A stretch of DNA of 64,000 bases, from assembly GCA_029747015.1 (NCBI GenBank), contig JAKOGI010002156.1, positions 1-64,000 on the forward strand, read 5' to 3'. Below, piece after piece: positions 36,069 to 46,934 of this stretch (position 1 is the stretch's first letter; every line of letters starts with the position of its first letter). A model generated the notes under the pieces. It ran no database searches. It was not told where the DNA came from and saw nothing but the letters and a program-made list of their open reading frames with translations. The translations under genes were made by a program, and so were the position numbers. The DNA is from Carnegiea gigantea. Taxonomy: Eukaryota; Streptophyta; Magnoliopsida; Caryophyllales; Cactaceae.

Positions 36069-36365
36069 ATATACACACATACACACACGCACACATATAA
36101 CAAACACACATGCTTATATGTGTGTGTGTGTGCGCGCGCGCATGTGTCCACACACACACACACACACATACAACACCACCACCACATATATATATGTATG
36201 CAAATATACACATACATGTGTGTGTGTGCACGCACGCGTGTGTATGTATGTGTGTGTGTGCGCGCGCATGCACACGCACATATATATATATAAACACACA
36301 TACACACACATATATATAGACACGCGTGCGCGCGCGCGCGCGTGTGTGTATTGGATGTGTTTGTG

Positions 36366-36396
<31 letters not shown>

Positions 36397-36507
36397 TGTG
36401 TGTGTTTGTGCGTGTATGTGTCTCTATGTGTGTGTGTGTGTGTGTGTGTGTGAGTGAGTGTGTCCACACACACATACACACATATAACACCACCACCACA
36501 CACACAG

Positions 36508-36579
<72 letters not shown>

Positions 36580-36610
36580 TTGCTTGTGTGTTTATATATA
36601 TGTTAAATCA
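36069..36610. repeat. CA/TG/CG-rich microsatellite (right half)
   Basis: Alternating purine-pyrimidine sequence with CA, TG, TA and CG dinucleotide runs, including CGCGCG blocks near 36130 and 36326-36342 and a long TG run at 36521-36576. Confidence 0.92.
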
Positions 36611-37255
36611 TTACTTGAACAATTAAGTACTAAGCATTAGTAAGCGATAGCTAATCGCTACAAAAACGAAAGCTAACAACTAGGTGTATGACTAAGATTT
36701 ACTAGAAGACCTACTCGTACTGAGCACACCCTTAGTCGTGGAATCACCCATGTCCATTTTAAAAATAATACTCATACCCATTGGGTTTTAGAAAATAGTA
36801 CTAACACATATACTTATTGGCTTTTAATTATTTTTTAATTTTATTCAAGCAAATAAACAAAATAAGAAATAGACCCCATATTCCAGTCATATTCGTGTAT
36901 GGAAAAAATTAATTTAAAATTTTTTGAATATTCTGTAACTCATACTAATCAATTTATTGAATTTTCAAAATTTTATTATAAAAATAGAGTTGAAGTAATA
37001 ATCCTGCATGTTTAAAAGAATTCTCATAGTATTACAATCCAAATATAAAGACTAAATAAAAATATTGTTTAACAAAACGGGATTTAAATGAATGTTAAAT
37101 TGGTGATAAATTCATATTTATATTCTAACCATACTCATGTCTGCAGTTTTTGTAACTGACCCATACCTAATTAAAATCCATTTTTCGACACATAATCTAG
37201 ATCATAAGCATGTTTAAATTCGTTCAGATACCACCTCCACCTTTTTATCCTATTC
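36611..37255. other. AT-rich spacer
   Basis: No gene recognised. Confidence 0.5.
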
Positions 37256-37257
37256 AC

Positions 37258-37655
37258 GGGCGTGTTCGGCAATAGTATTTTGAATAGCATTTAAGATTTT
37301 AACTAAATCAATACACAAATCAGGTAATTTTTAGTGTTCGGTAACATGGTATTTTGACTAGCATTTCAAGTAGCAGTTAGCGTTTTAAGCAATGTTTCAG
37401 GAAAGCTAATAGTATTAACGTTTGGCATTCAAAAGTAGCATTTCATATTTTTTGACCAAAAAGTATCCTTTGGGACTCTTATATTTGGAAATTATTTATA
37501 TTATTTTATGTCAATTTACTTCAATCAGCTAACCCAACAGCTAAATTTATCAAACACATTTGTTTTAACCGCTATTTGCTAATAGCTAACGGCTAACAGC
37601 TAAATGAAAAACATTATCCGTTACCTAAACAGTTATCCGCTGCTTGAATCTTTAT
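37258..37655. repeat. Possible truncated MITE
   Basis: It begins GGGCGTGTTCGGCAATAG, the style of PIF/hAT MITE termini. It is full of short imperfect repeats of the TAGCATTT / CTAACAGCTA / CCGCTACTTGAA kind. A clear inverted right end and target duplication are missing. Confidence 0.35.
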
Positions 37656-37845
37656 CCGCTACTTGAACTATTAATTTTTTTAAACAGGTCTGAAACATAT
37701 TTTTCATCTTTTATTTATATATTAATATTACCTTGCATGGTCAATTTACCCCAAAAAAAACAAAGAGCAATGACCGACAGTCTAACAATACGTACAATTT
37801 TAAGTTCTCATTTTAAGACAACTCTGCTTTGGCATTGGCTTTGCG

Positions 37846-38085
37846 GGTGAAACATTAGATAATCGATTCGGAATGGGGATTGCTAAGGAATCTGGGCTAT
37901 GGAAAATACAAGTGGAAAGTGACTCTTTCTCCATCCACTATAAAGTCAACAACGGTGGTCGCTTCCTACTCAATGACGTGTGCCTTGTTGCTGAGGAGAT
38001 TGTTGACTTGTACGTCCTTTCTTGTAGTTTCCACTTTATTATTAGAAATAGCAATCGACTTGCATACTTTTTTTATATTTTTTTA
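37846..38085 (+). pseudogene. LINE-type RNase H (RVT_3) fragment
   Basis: The frame MGIAKESGLWKIQVESDSF ... VAEEIVDLYVLSCSFHFI then RNSNRLAYFF follows the plant RVT_3/RNase H_like pattern (alpha helix with A-E-LGL, beta strand with VESDS, C-terminal R-x-N-xxA). This domain ends many plant L1-like LINEs and some host proteins. No reverse transcriptase or intact protein surrounds it. A T-rich tract follows at 38070-38100. Confidence 0.6.
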
Positions 38086-38100
38086 ATATTTTTTTTACAA

Positions 38101-38448
38101 TGATAAGTATAGATTATTTATTGGATCTCTTATCTCAGAAAAGACTCAACATACCAACCGATTTAGGGGATGAGAGATAAAATTGTCACGGTCCAAGGCC
38201 CAACCTACACACCCCCACCCCTCTTTCAATTAATTAGCAAAGGAAGGATGGAGTAAAAACAACTAGACAAGTATGCCAATCTACTACAAACAAATCAACT
38301 AATCGACTTGCATGTATAATGGCCCAAGTACATATATATGGAGTGGTTGATATAATAGAATCTAGTTAGAAGTTTGTTCTAAGATTTATGGTATAATTGC
38401 TTTCGACATATGAATAAATGAATTTCCTTTGGCTGCCTTAAAAAAAGG
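38101..38448. other. Spacer
   Basis: Nothing supportable. Confidence 0.5.
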
Positions 38449-38806
38449 ATTTTTAAAATATAATAATTTAAATTTTAAGGTTGCCAAAATTAATAATCCA
38501 ATCTTAAAAAATAACCCCCTATGCTCTGAATGTTGAGGATATTTATTTTCAATAATAGTCATTTTAGATTGTATTTTTTAGATAATTTTAAATGATATTG
38601 TCTATAAAATAACACAAATATATGAAGTTAAAAGTATCTAAATTCATTTTGAAGTTTAAATTGCCTAAAAACACAATCCAAATAATCTCTGTATAATTCC
38701 AGAAATAAATATCCTCTAAATTCGAAACGTTCAAAATTGTTTTCTAGGATTAGATTAGTAATTTACATTATCCTTAAAATTTAAATTATTATATTCCAAA
38801 AAATTA
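38449..38806. mobile_element. Foldback-type MITE with about 100-bp inverted arms
   Basis: The left arm (about 38449-38555, containing AATATAATAATTTAAATTTT and GAGGATATTTATTT) is the imperfect reverse complement of the right arm (about 38703-38806). The arms enclose about 150 bp. It is non-coding and AT-rich; the flanks are too A/T-rich to call a target duplication. Confidence 0.7.
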
Positions 38807-39706
38807 AAATAATCATTTTAAACTACACATGTTAAAAAATAATTAGTATATTTTTAAAAAATTTTTAATATTTGTAAATGAGACCCCATGTGCCTATTAT
38901 CGATCTTCCAAAATCCCAACTCTGTTTTTTTTTTTTTTAAAAAAAAACACTGTTTGTCCCTTTTGGTTAGCTCCACGTGATTCTTGCATCCCTCCCCCTA
39001 GCGGCCCAGCCATTTCTAGCCACTGCTAATCAACCCACCCCGTGCATTTTGCCCCGTTGCCTCAATCAATCAGTGCATGAAAAAGTTACTTAGCCATATT
39101 TAAATAAAAAATCATTTTAATATAAATTTGAGATTAATTTTTATAGAAGTTTACTTCATTATATAAAAGACAGTCTTATTTAGAATTTATTATTTGATTA
39201 TTTTGCTGCTATAAAATCACCTGATGTTTAGTAAATTATTGTGCTTTTTTTTAATCAAGCTGTTAGTTACTGAAGTTGTCATTAGACTTTTGTTGTTATG
39301 TCTATTTTGTTTATGATTATTCATGGTTTATTTTACATTATCCAATTAATAGATGCAAGATTTGTCAATAATGATCAATTTTAAAACTATAATACTTAAG
39401 TCTCCTGAAAAGCTAATTGAAAATATTTTAAATTATAAAATTAAAATATATTAAAACAATAAAAAAGAGTTAATAAGCACGTCTACCCATCATGTACCCT
39501 TTTGTGAACTCTTATACGATATATATTTATTAATTTTGCCTTAAGCCTCATGCCATTTGTTTTGTTAAATGCCTGACAAGTTGGTAACTACAGTGACATT
39601 GGTCCAGTTTGGCCATGATTAAAGTTGACCTACCTAATTTGGTGAGGTTCGTGCGTGGCGCCAATTTGATGAGGTTTGTGCGGGCCACGGTTACATTTTG
39701 GTAGCT
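38807..39706. other. AT-rich spacer
   Basis: No coding or element boundary recognised; one T/A homopolymer pair at 38927-38948. Confidence 0.5.
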
Positions 39707-39714
39707 GTTATACT

Positions 39715-40872
39715 TAGACTTGTCAACTCGGACAGATGGATTAAATACAAATTGGGTGTATTTACGAATCGGGTGTATTTTGAATTTGAGTAAAATAAGG
39801 ACGGGTGTATTTCGGTTTTACAGATTTCAGATCAAACCTAACGGGTTTAGAGCGCCTTTCTGTGAGTTATTTTTTTAAATCAAAAATTCTGGATATTTAT
39901 TACTAAAAATTATCAGCATTTAATGAAAAGGCATAATAATTATAATTTCTCAAAAGAATATTAAAAACATTCAAATTTTTTATTATAATATATGAACATC
40001 TTGTACAGACGGACAAATAATTAAGCCGTACTTGATTTGGGGTAGATCGACCCATATATTGAAAGAAGGTCAATAATAAATCTACCATTTATGGGGCAAC
40101 CCGTCTAGAGTGTTTTAATAGATTGTAGTAGTTTGACCGCTAATAACCTATTTAATAATTTAATATTTTTATTAACTAACCTATTGTCTAATCAGGTAAA
40201 ACTTTATTAATGGACCGACCCCAATATAAATACATCTAGTTGTGTTCCTACCACTAGCATCATAGTTCAAAACTAATTAGAGTGAAAACCAAATATAATT
40301 GAATAAAAGAAACACAAGATATTATCTTGCAGCTATAGCATCAAAAATTTAAATTATTAGAAATGAATTAATTTAAAAAATAATTAGACATATTTGTTCA
40401 ACTAAGTACATAATGATATGACTTGCACATCTTTAATGTTTGCCTGTTTTAAATTAACTTTTTTTTAAAAGATTAGATAATTATTTCATGTAACTTTATA
40501 CCCATTTTTAATTTTTTTAATTTAAAAGTTGTGTACTATATTATTTTTAGAGAATGGAGAAGTAAAAATAAGGCTATTATTGCTTAATTCGTGAATAGAT
40601 GCAATAGTTATAAAATGCCTTTTTAAACGATAAAAATGGTTAACCACTATTATTAAGATGGATAAATTAGAGAAAAATAAAAAAAAACTAAGGATATAAT
40701 GTTCGGGTCAAGCGGACGAGTTCGAGTTCGGGTCGAGTTTCACCGGCTAATTTGCGGGTTTTTTAGGTTCGGTTTATATCGAGTTCAGGTTGAAAAAGTC
40801 TTGTTCAAAACTCAAAATTTTCAGGCGGGTTCGGATCGTATTTACAAATCGGATTAATTTTTGTCAGGTCTA
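39715..40872. mobile_element. Non-autonomous hAT element (1158 bp), copy 2, TSD GTTATACT
   Basis: Perfect 8-bp direct repeats GTTATACT lie at 39707-39714 and 40873-40880. Termini TAGACTTGTCAA and inverted TAGACCTGACAA match at 10 of 12. Subterminal GGGTCAAGCGG, GGGTTCGGATC and TCGGGTGTATTT motifs are shared in the same order with the nested copy at 6511-7672. It is non-coding. Confidence 0.93.
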
Positions 40873-40880
40873 GTTATACT

Positions 40881-41305
40881 ACAGTTTTTGATGGTGTTGA
40901 AGTAGAATGACACGTGTGGAGACTTCAATGAAGGTGATTAATGCAAAGTTTGGAAGGCTGAGGATTTCTAGGTGACGACACATTACTGTGAATGTTTTTG
41001 TTTTAATTTTTTTTCTTCTAACTGGATGTAGGCAGTAGGTGTGTTATTTTTTATTGACCTATGGACTTTTTCATGTACGAATTTTCCTACTTTAGCCTAT
41101 TGGCTACCATCTATCCATAATCGGAAAAAAAAGTGCAAAGCTCCCAAATCAAGCTTTGCCAGAAAATTACGTGGCCAAAAAAAGAAAAGCTTTTTCTTGA
41201 ACAGTTGATGTAGCTTTGACTATGCATAAGCCTTTAAAAAATTTGATTGGAAATATTTTTAAATTATAAAATTAGAATGAGCCTAATCAATGTTAGGAAA
41301 TAATC
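40881..41305. other. Spacer
   Basis: Nothing recognised. Confidence 0.5.
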
Positions 41306-41308
41306 TAA

Positions 41309-41685
41309 GAGCAGGGCCACTAGTTGGCCCGCGGGAAAGAATTTCGGGGAAGTGAGCGAAAAAAAGGCCCGAATAATTGCATTGGTTGGCTTGTACTAGT
41401 AGGCCCGCGGGAAGGCTCTTAGCAGCGGGCCTTCCTCAACCTTTTTCTTTTTTTTTTGTCTTTTTGTTATTAAATTTTATTAGTTTTTTGTTTTTTTATT
41501 TTCAAAAAGTTGATATGTGTTGAGGTGTGGGTCCATGAGTATTATTTTATTTGGTGAGTCAAGGTAGTGAGTCAACTATTGAAGAGGGCGAGGCTTGTGA
41601 GGTAAAAAATTGGAGAGATGATTGATGTGGTAGTGATAGGCCTCCACCGATGAGCCAAAAAATTGGCTCACCACTGTTCTTGCTC
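41309..41685. mobile_element. Tourist-like MITE, TSD TAA
   Basis: Termini GAGCAGGGCCACTAG and inverted GAGCAAGAACAGTGG; TAA on both sides (41306-41308 and 41686-41688). Just inside the right end is a hairpin TGAGCCAAAAAATTGGCTCA at 41651-41670. It is colinear with 17865-18232 and 18276-18669, including the GC-rich left half and the GTCCATGAGTATTATTTT block. Confidence 0.9.
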
Positions 41686-42156
41686 TAATAATCAATCCTT
41701 AAAGTAACTGTCTCCTTTTTAAATGCTACTAATTCAGTATTGTTCAAAATGATGCTCACATAATACCCACTTGAATGGTGCCGCAAAAAAAGTGGGCATT
41801 GTCGCATTACCAAGATCCCCCCCCAAAAAAAACTCTGCTCCAATAAGACAAAAAAAAGATGGCCCCCGCCTTTCTCCTTTAATCTCTAACAGGACACTAG
41901 GGCACCTTTCAATTATTATGTTTTTCCCCCTAGGGTGCAATTGGGGCGCTTGGTGCTGTTGTTTCCCCATCGGTCATCCCTCGAGAGTCGAAACCTGTAT
42001 TTACTCGAGACGCAAAAACTGTATTCCAATTCTGCACAGTGTTTCCCTTCGTGATCAAAATAATATTCCAATACTGCACGACGAATGGCGTGGCAAAAAC
42101 TCATGCGCTATCCCATTCCGGAGGTGGCCTGCCTTCCTTCTTGAATCCCATGTATA

Positions 42157-43031
42157 GGGGTTGTTTGGTTGGGAGATTAGGAATGGAACTTGATACCTTC
42201 CATATCCGTTGTTTGGTTGGGTTTTTAAGGATATGGGACTTGATACCTAAAAGTATCAAGTTTCTCCCATTAAGGTGGGACTTGATTCCTCCCACTTTAG
42301 GAGGGGTTTCAAATTCCATCTTCAAATATGAGTATTTTTAATTAGAAAAACAAAAATAGTTTTATTTTCAACCATGGCCATTGATCAACATTCAAACCCT
42401 AGCTTCATCATTTGACAGAGAGAGGAGACCAAGAAGTCCGCCGGTCGCCGGAGAGAAGGCGGCGCACTGGCCGCTGGAAACAAACATACCACCGACAACC
42501 ACTGCAATAGTCCCCAAGCCCAGATTTGATGTTACTATTTCTCGGAGTTGACAAAGGTGGAGGACAGCCGGTGGCCGTTGTTAGAAGAAGTTGCTGAAGA
42601 TGGAGAAGAACAACACAGAATCGAAGAAGGTGCCCAGCAGATCTGAGAGAAAGCCCAGGAGAAAGAGACGGGATGTAAAATATGAGAGACATGAAAGAAG
42701 GCATGAAGATTTTGCGGTGGCTGGAGATGAAGAAGATGTTAAAGAGAGACGTCGACTGTTGCTGGAGACCAAGAAGATGCTGGAGAGAGAGGAGCAGATG
42801 AATGACATCTGATGAGGATGAGAGAAGATGGAGTGGGAGGAAGAAGGAGAGAGAATACATTATTATTTAAAAGTAATTTATATTGATATAAAAAAGTAAA
42901 AAATATAAAATTTTGATTCCATTCCATAACAAACCAAACATGTGATATCAAACAATCAAATCCCATTCCATTCCTTCCTTATTTCAAATTTCATTCCATT
43001 CCATTCCACCTATGGTAAACCAAACAGGCCC
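42157..43031. mobile_element. Tourist/PIF-like non-autonomous element (875 bp) with GC-rich interior
   Basis: Ends GGGGTTGTTTGGTT and AACCAAACAGGCCC are inverted repeats (12 of 14). Flanks are ATA and TTA. The right end contains repeated CATTCCATTCC and the left end GGGACTTGATACC units. The central 42410-42850 segment is GC- and purine-rich and carries a charged 73-codon frame (42591-42812, with KKVPSRSERKPRRKRR) of unknown meaning. This could be captured DNA or normal family filler. Confidence 0.7.
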
Positions 43032-43042
43032 TTAGTAGTTAT

Positions 43043-43227
43043 GCGATGTTTAATTGAATGTAATGTAATAACAATATAATGTAATTATCATTATTTAATT
43101 TTTGATAATTATAATTACAAGATAGTTTTTTTTATTACAATACTCTCATACTACCAAACAAGATAATGAAAACACAATTACAAACTTGTTTATATTACAA
43201 AATTGATTACATTTAATCAAACATTAC
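43043..43227. mobile_element. Short MITE (about 185 bp)
   Basis: Left GCGATGTTTAATTGAATGTA and right TACATTTAATCAAACATTAC are inverted repeats over about 20 bp. No clear target duplication. Confidence 0.6.
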
Positions 43228-43231
43228 ATTA

Positions 43232-43778
43232 GAGTATGTATAATTGTGAGTCAAAATTTTATGACTTCTACTTACAAAACCAATTTAATTTGTAGTGCTT
43301 AAAGTATGTACAATCATGAGTCAAAATTTTATGACTTCTACTTACGAAAACCAATTTACTTTGTGGTGCATAGAGTATGTACAATCGTGAGTTAAAATTT
43401 TGACTCACAAGTGGGGATCTGCTCTTTCTACATCATCTTATGAGTCAATTTTTTGGATCTCAAGTTTTCATCCTCAAAATGTCAGGCTCATAACTTTGGC
43501 TCATTAAATAAATAACACCTATTAACCCATTTTATAATACACAATTTTGTTGTTAGAATAAAAAAGAAAAACCAACTAAAAATTAAAAGAAAAACAAAAA
43601 AAAGCAAGAAAAAAGGATGTAAAACGACTCATGGCTCCGAGCCCCCCCGAAAAGCTCTTGTAAGCTCGCCTTGTTGTAGAGAGTGTGAGCCGCTCGGCTC
43701 TTGCCCCGAGGCGAGCGAGCCTCAAACTGATGTTGTTACCTGTTGTTCTACTGTCGATCATCTCGATTGCCTATACTC
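43232..43778. mobile_element. Tourist-like MITE with triplicated terminal unit
   Basis: The left end GAGTATGTATAATTGTGAG is repeated at 43302 and 43373 (about 70-71 bp apart, each preceded by TTA or ATA). The right end reads CTCGATTGCCTATACTC in inverted orientation. The GC-rich core near the right end (43628-43720) and an A-rich middle place it in the GTGCAATGG/GAGCC MITE group, in reverse orientation to 41309. Confidence 0.65.
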
Positions 43779-43961
43779 GGGTTGTATTTGGAAAAATTTT
43801 TGCAATGACTGTTTATAATAATTTCATCAATTTTATTTACTTATGATATTTGAAAAAAAAAAACTTTTTAAAAAAGGTACTTTCACTAAAAACTAGCTTT
43901 TGCAATGTTAGGAAGTTGTTGAAAGGTGATTTTTTCGTATTAATTTTTAAGGAAAGTTTAG

Positions 43962-44235
43962 AGCATGTTCTTTTTGATTTATTATCATTAATATTCAATT
44001 TTAGCATAAATCAGCAACTTCAGTACAATTTAGTGTAATTCAGCATCATTTAGCACAATTCAAAACAATTTGGATAGTATTAAATATTTATTGAAAATAC
44101 TTATAAAAAATCTTCAACTATTTAGCATGTTTCATCATGTTTAAACAATTTTCAGTATGTTTAAGTATGTTTCAGCATGTTTCAACAACTTTCAGTATAT
44201 TTTAACATGTTTCAGAAATAAACACCAATAAGTGC
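43962..44235. repeat. Short-unit repeat region, possible MITE
   Basis: It begins GAGCATGTTCTTTTTG after TTA. It is filled with 10-12-bp units such as TTTCAGCATG, TTTCAGTATG and ATTCAGCATC, the AT-biased counterpart of the units in the MITE at 3844. The right boundary is unclear. Confidence 0.4.
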
Positions 44236-44437
44236 ATCTGATAGGTTGAAAAGATCTTGCCCTGAATTATCATTAATGAAGTTTTTGAAAGTTTAAATCT
44301 ACCCTTAAGCTTTAATATTAATTCCATTCAAACTCAATTAATTAATTATGTCAAGTAGCTACAGCCCAGCCACAGTGCAGTAACAATTTTTCCAAATGCA
44401 ATCTTGATAAGCTATCTTCTTAGGGTCTGCTCGTTTT

Positions 44438-45279
44438 TAGATCTAGCAAAGTTAACCCGATACTCGAAATTCGAACCGAATGATCCATATTCATACCTAA
44501 CTCGACATCCGAAATAGGCTCACCCAAAAGTGATCCCGAACTCGAATTGACCCGAACGGAACTATACCCGACCCAAACTTTTCGATAAAGTTGCTAATTT
44601 TTCACATGACAAGCTTATTGAACTGAAAATCGATTGACCTACGCCCCGACACTCAGCTCTTTTATGAGGATTGGACTTTATTATTTGAATTTTTTGCATT
44701 GGAATAGAACTCTCAAATTTTTCTGCCTCTTCATATTTCATTAAAAATTTAGCTAAATTAAAAAAATCATTGTAGCATAAACTCAAGAAATAGAAAATTC
44801 TCCATGAAAATGGATAAGTATTCCCATTCAAAGGAGACGGGGAGGAACGATGAAGTCCGCAAAAAAAAAGCTAAAGGCAGCTTCTCTAAAACGTGGTGAA
44901 AAAGTAGAAATTCAAACTATTTGTAACCTGAAACGACCGTTCCAGAAAGTCTTTCATCCCAGGCTGAGTAAATAACTCATCTAGGCATAGGTCCTCTTCA
45001 ACAGAGTTGGGCTTATGCCAGTAGGATGGATAAGCAGTCAAGCCGTCAAGCTGGGAGTTCGAGGGTTCCAAAAGGTTGAACTGATGTTCTTGCTTCTACC
45101 TTGGATGAGAATGAAAAGGTAGATGATTTTCGAGAGAACAAATGATCTGAAGTCAACTTGAATTGAAATTCACTCGTTCCAAACCAAACCGACCTAAAAT
45201 ATTGCTTAACCTGAAACATGATCCGACCCAAACTTAATCTAACCTATGCCTGAACTGAATGATCTATTTGCTAGGTCTA
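44438..45279. mobile_element. hAT element (842 bp) carrying an exon-like fragment, TSD CTCGTTTT
   Basis: Perfect 8-bp direct repeats CTCGTTTT lie at 44430-44437 and 45280-45287. Termini TAGATCTAGCAAA and inverted TAGACCTAGCAAA match at 12 of 13. Subterminal CCCGAACTCG, GACCCGAAC and ATCCGACCC motifs mark both ends (44455-44580 and 45180-45245). The middle does not look like hAT sequence and contains the fragment described at 44937-45102. Confidence 0.92.
44937..45102 (-). pseudogene. Exon-like host gene fragment inside a hAT element
   Basis: A minus-strand open stretch of about 56 codons bounded by a possible acceptor (CATCCAAGGTAG) and donor (CGTTTCAG|GTTACA). It reads, in part, EHQFNLLEPSNSQLDG ... 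PSYWHKPNSVEEDLC ... FTQPGMKDFLERSFQ. Codon content and composition are gene-like, unlike the flanking hAT DNA. I do not recognise the parent protein. A second piece with lower confidence may lie at 44570-44760 (KYEEAEKFESSIPMQK). Confidence 0.5.
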
Positions 45280-45540
45280 CTCGTTTTGGTATTTGCCTAA
45301 CTGCAACTGCCTTCAATTGCTTTCAATCGCTTCTAACCTCTAACTGCTAATCTCGACTGCGTCGAACAACTATCAACCGCTTCCAACAACTCTCACCCCC
45401 TCGCAACTGTCCGCACAGTTCATATTAGTTTACAAAGGCTAATCCAAGAGCTCCCAACTGTTTACAACTGTTTACAACCACTCACGATTATTCTTAACTG
45501 CTAACCGTTTCTTACAACTGCTGAATCGAACAAGCCCTTA

Positions 45541-45855
45541 TTCCTTCAAAGTTAAAAACAATGGGACAAAACTCTGTCTGCTCCTTTTTAGAGTTTATGA
45601 TTGTGAGTATTTTTCCTACATATCTTTCTAACAATACTAAATTGTAACCATGTTCCAAAAGATTCAAATCATTCAATAAATGATCTCACTACTAGTTTAG
45701 CATGTCTTATTTGGAGAGAATATTTCATCCGTCTTAACCGATCTAGGTTTTATGTGACAAACTTAGATGTTTGAGTAATCGGTAACTGTTTGGGTAGTGC
45801 ATATAGTGGCAATATTAGTTGTCTAACTAGTTGTTTATACGAAAAAGTATTTAGT
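45541..45855. other. Spacer
   Basis: Nothing recognised. Confidence 0.5.
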
Positions 45856-45856
45856 T

Positions 45857-46240
45857 AAGCAAAATGATAAGTGTCATGCTACAAGACACTTTTTAAGTGT
45901 CTTGTTTGGATTTAAAAGTCATACTATTATGTATCAAATTTTTTCCAAAATGGTGTAATTGAATAGTAAAAGATCGGTACAACCTATAAATTGTGTAAAA
46001 TATTATTTTTAACCATATTTATTCACAATTTAAAAGTTTCGTGCATTATACGTCTTCTGAATATGGTTAATATGATTAGAGTGTCATTTTGTATCCGTTG
46101 GAATAGCCAATGAATGCTAGAACTTTACCATTCATATTTAATTCTAATTGTTAAAAATTTATTGGGTTTAGATCATTAAACATGTTAATTTTAACTAAGA
46201 TAAGACACTTAAATGCTACAAGATACATATCATGACTCTT
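45857..46240. mobile_element. MITE with AGCAAAATGATAAGTGTC end, copy 1
   Basis: The left AGCAAAATGATAAGTGTC... with CTACAAGACACTTTTTAAG is an imperfect inverted match of the right ...CTTAAATGCTACAAGATACATATCATGACT. The same termini occur at 46935-47342 in mirror orientation. No target duplication was resolved. Confidence 0.5.
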
Positions 46241-46296
46241 AGTTTAATTAACTGTTACATTAGCTAATGACCAAATAGGACATGATTCACTTTTTT

Positions 46297-46297
46297 G

Positions 46298-46350
<53 letters not shown>

Positions 46351-46374
46351 TACTACTAATACTACTACTACTAC

Positions 46375-46414
<40 letters not shown>
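46297..46414. repeat. ATT trinucleotide microsatellite
   Basis: About 38 ATT units interrupted by a short ACT-rich block. Confidence 0.95.
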
Positions 46415-46934
46415 TTTTCTTCTTCCCTTACTATGCATTCCACATTTCATTTTACAATAATATAACTCTTTCCCTCTCATACTTTCCCTTTCCTTTTCTC
46501 CATTGATGTGAGCCTGATCTACCGCGTTTACGTAACTCTTTTTGAATCGTTTTTAAATTCCATTGCTCAATCATATTTATTCGACTACTCTTTGTTGATT
46601 GAATTAGATTTCTATCATAGTGGTTGTGCTTTGGAATGCAATTTCACTGGACACCCGAACTTCGAGAAAGTACGGGTTTTCATCAGTCAAAATGCTAAAC
46701 ACAACTTTAAAGAGTATTATTGAACATGACCTTCTACTAGCTCCCCCCCCCCCCCCCCCTTTCATTTTACTGAGAAGGCATATGCCTGATTGGTGCCTGG
46801 CCTGCTGCTCTCTGTATCTTCCTTGTCACTCCAGTGCAACTCTTGTGGGGAACACCATTGCTAATATACAGGGATGGGAAGGAAAAGCATGGGCCTTGGG
46901 CATAATCAGTGTCTCCCTTTTCCCATAAAGTGAT

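Larger units (their letters stand above)
44423..45537. mobile_element. Tourist-like MITE interrupted by a hAT, TSD TTA
   Basis: The left end GGGTCTGCTCGTTTT and right end AATCGAACAAGCCC are inverted repeats. TTA flanks both sides (44420-44422 and 45538-45540). Removing 44438-45279 plus one copy of CTCGTTTT gives about 265 bp with an interior of AACTGCTTACAACTG-like repeats. Confidence 0.85.

Noticed and set aside
42581..42860. Leu/Ser-rich or charged small proteins on both strands
   Set aside because: Low-complexity frames within a PIF-like element; both strands are open because of purine bias.
46244..46480. Poly-Asn/Ser protein
   Set aside because: Translation of an ATT microsatellite.
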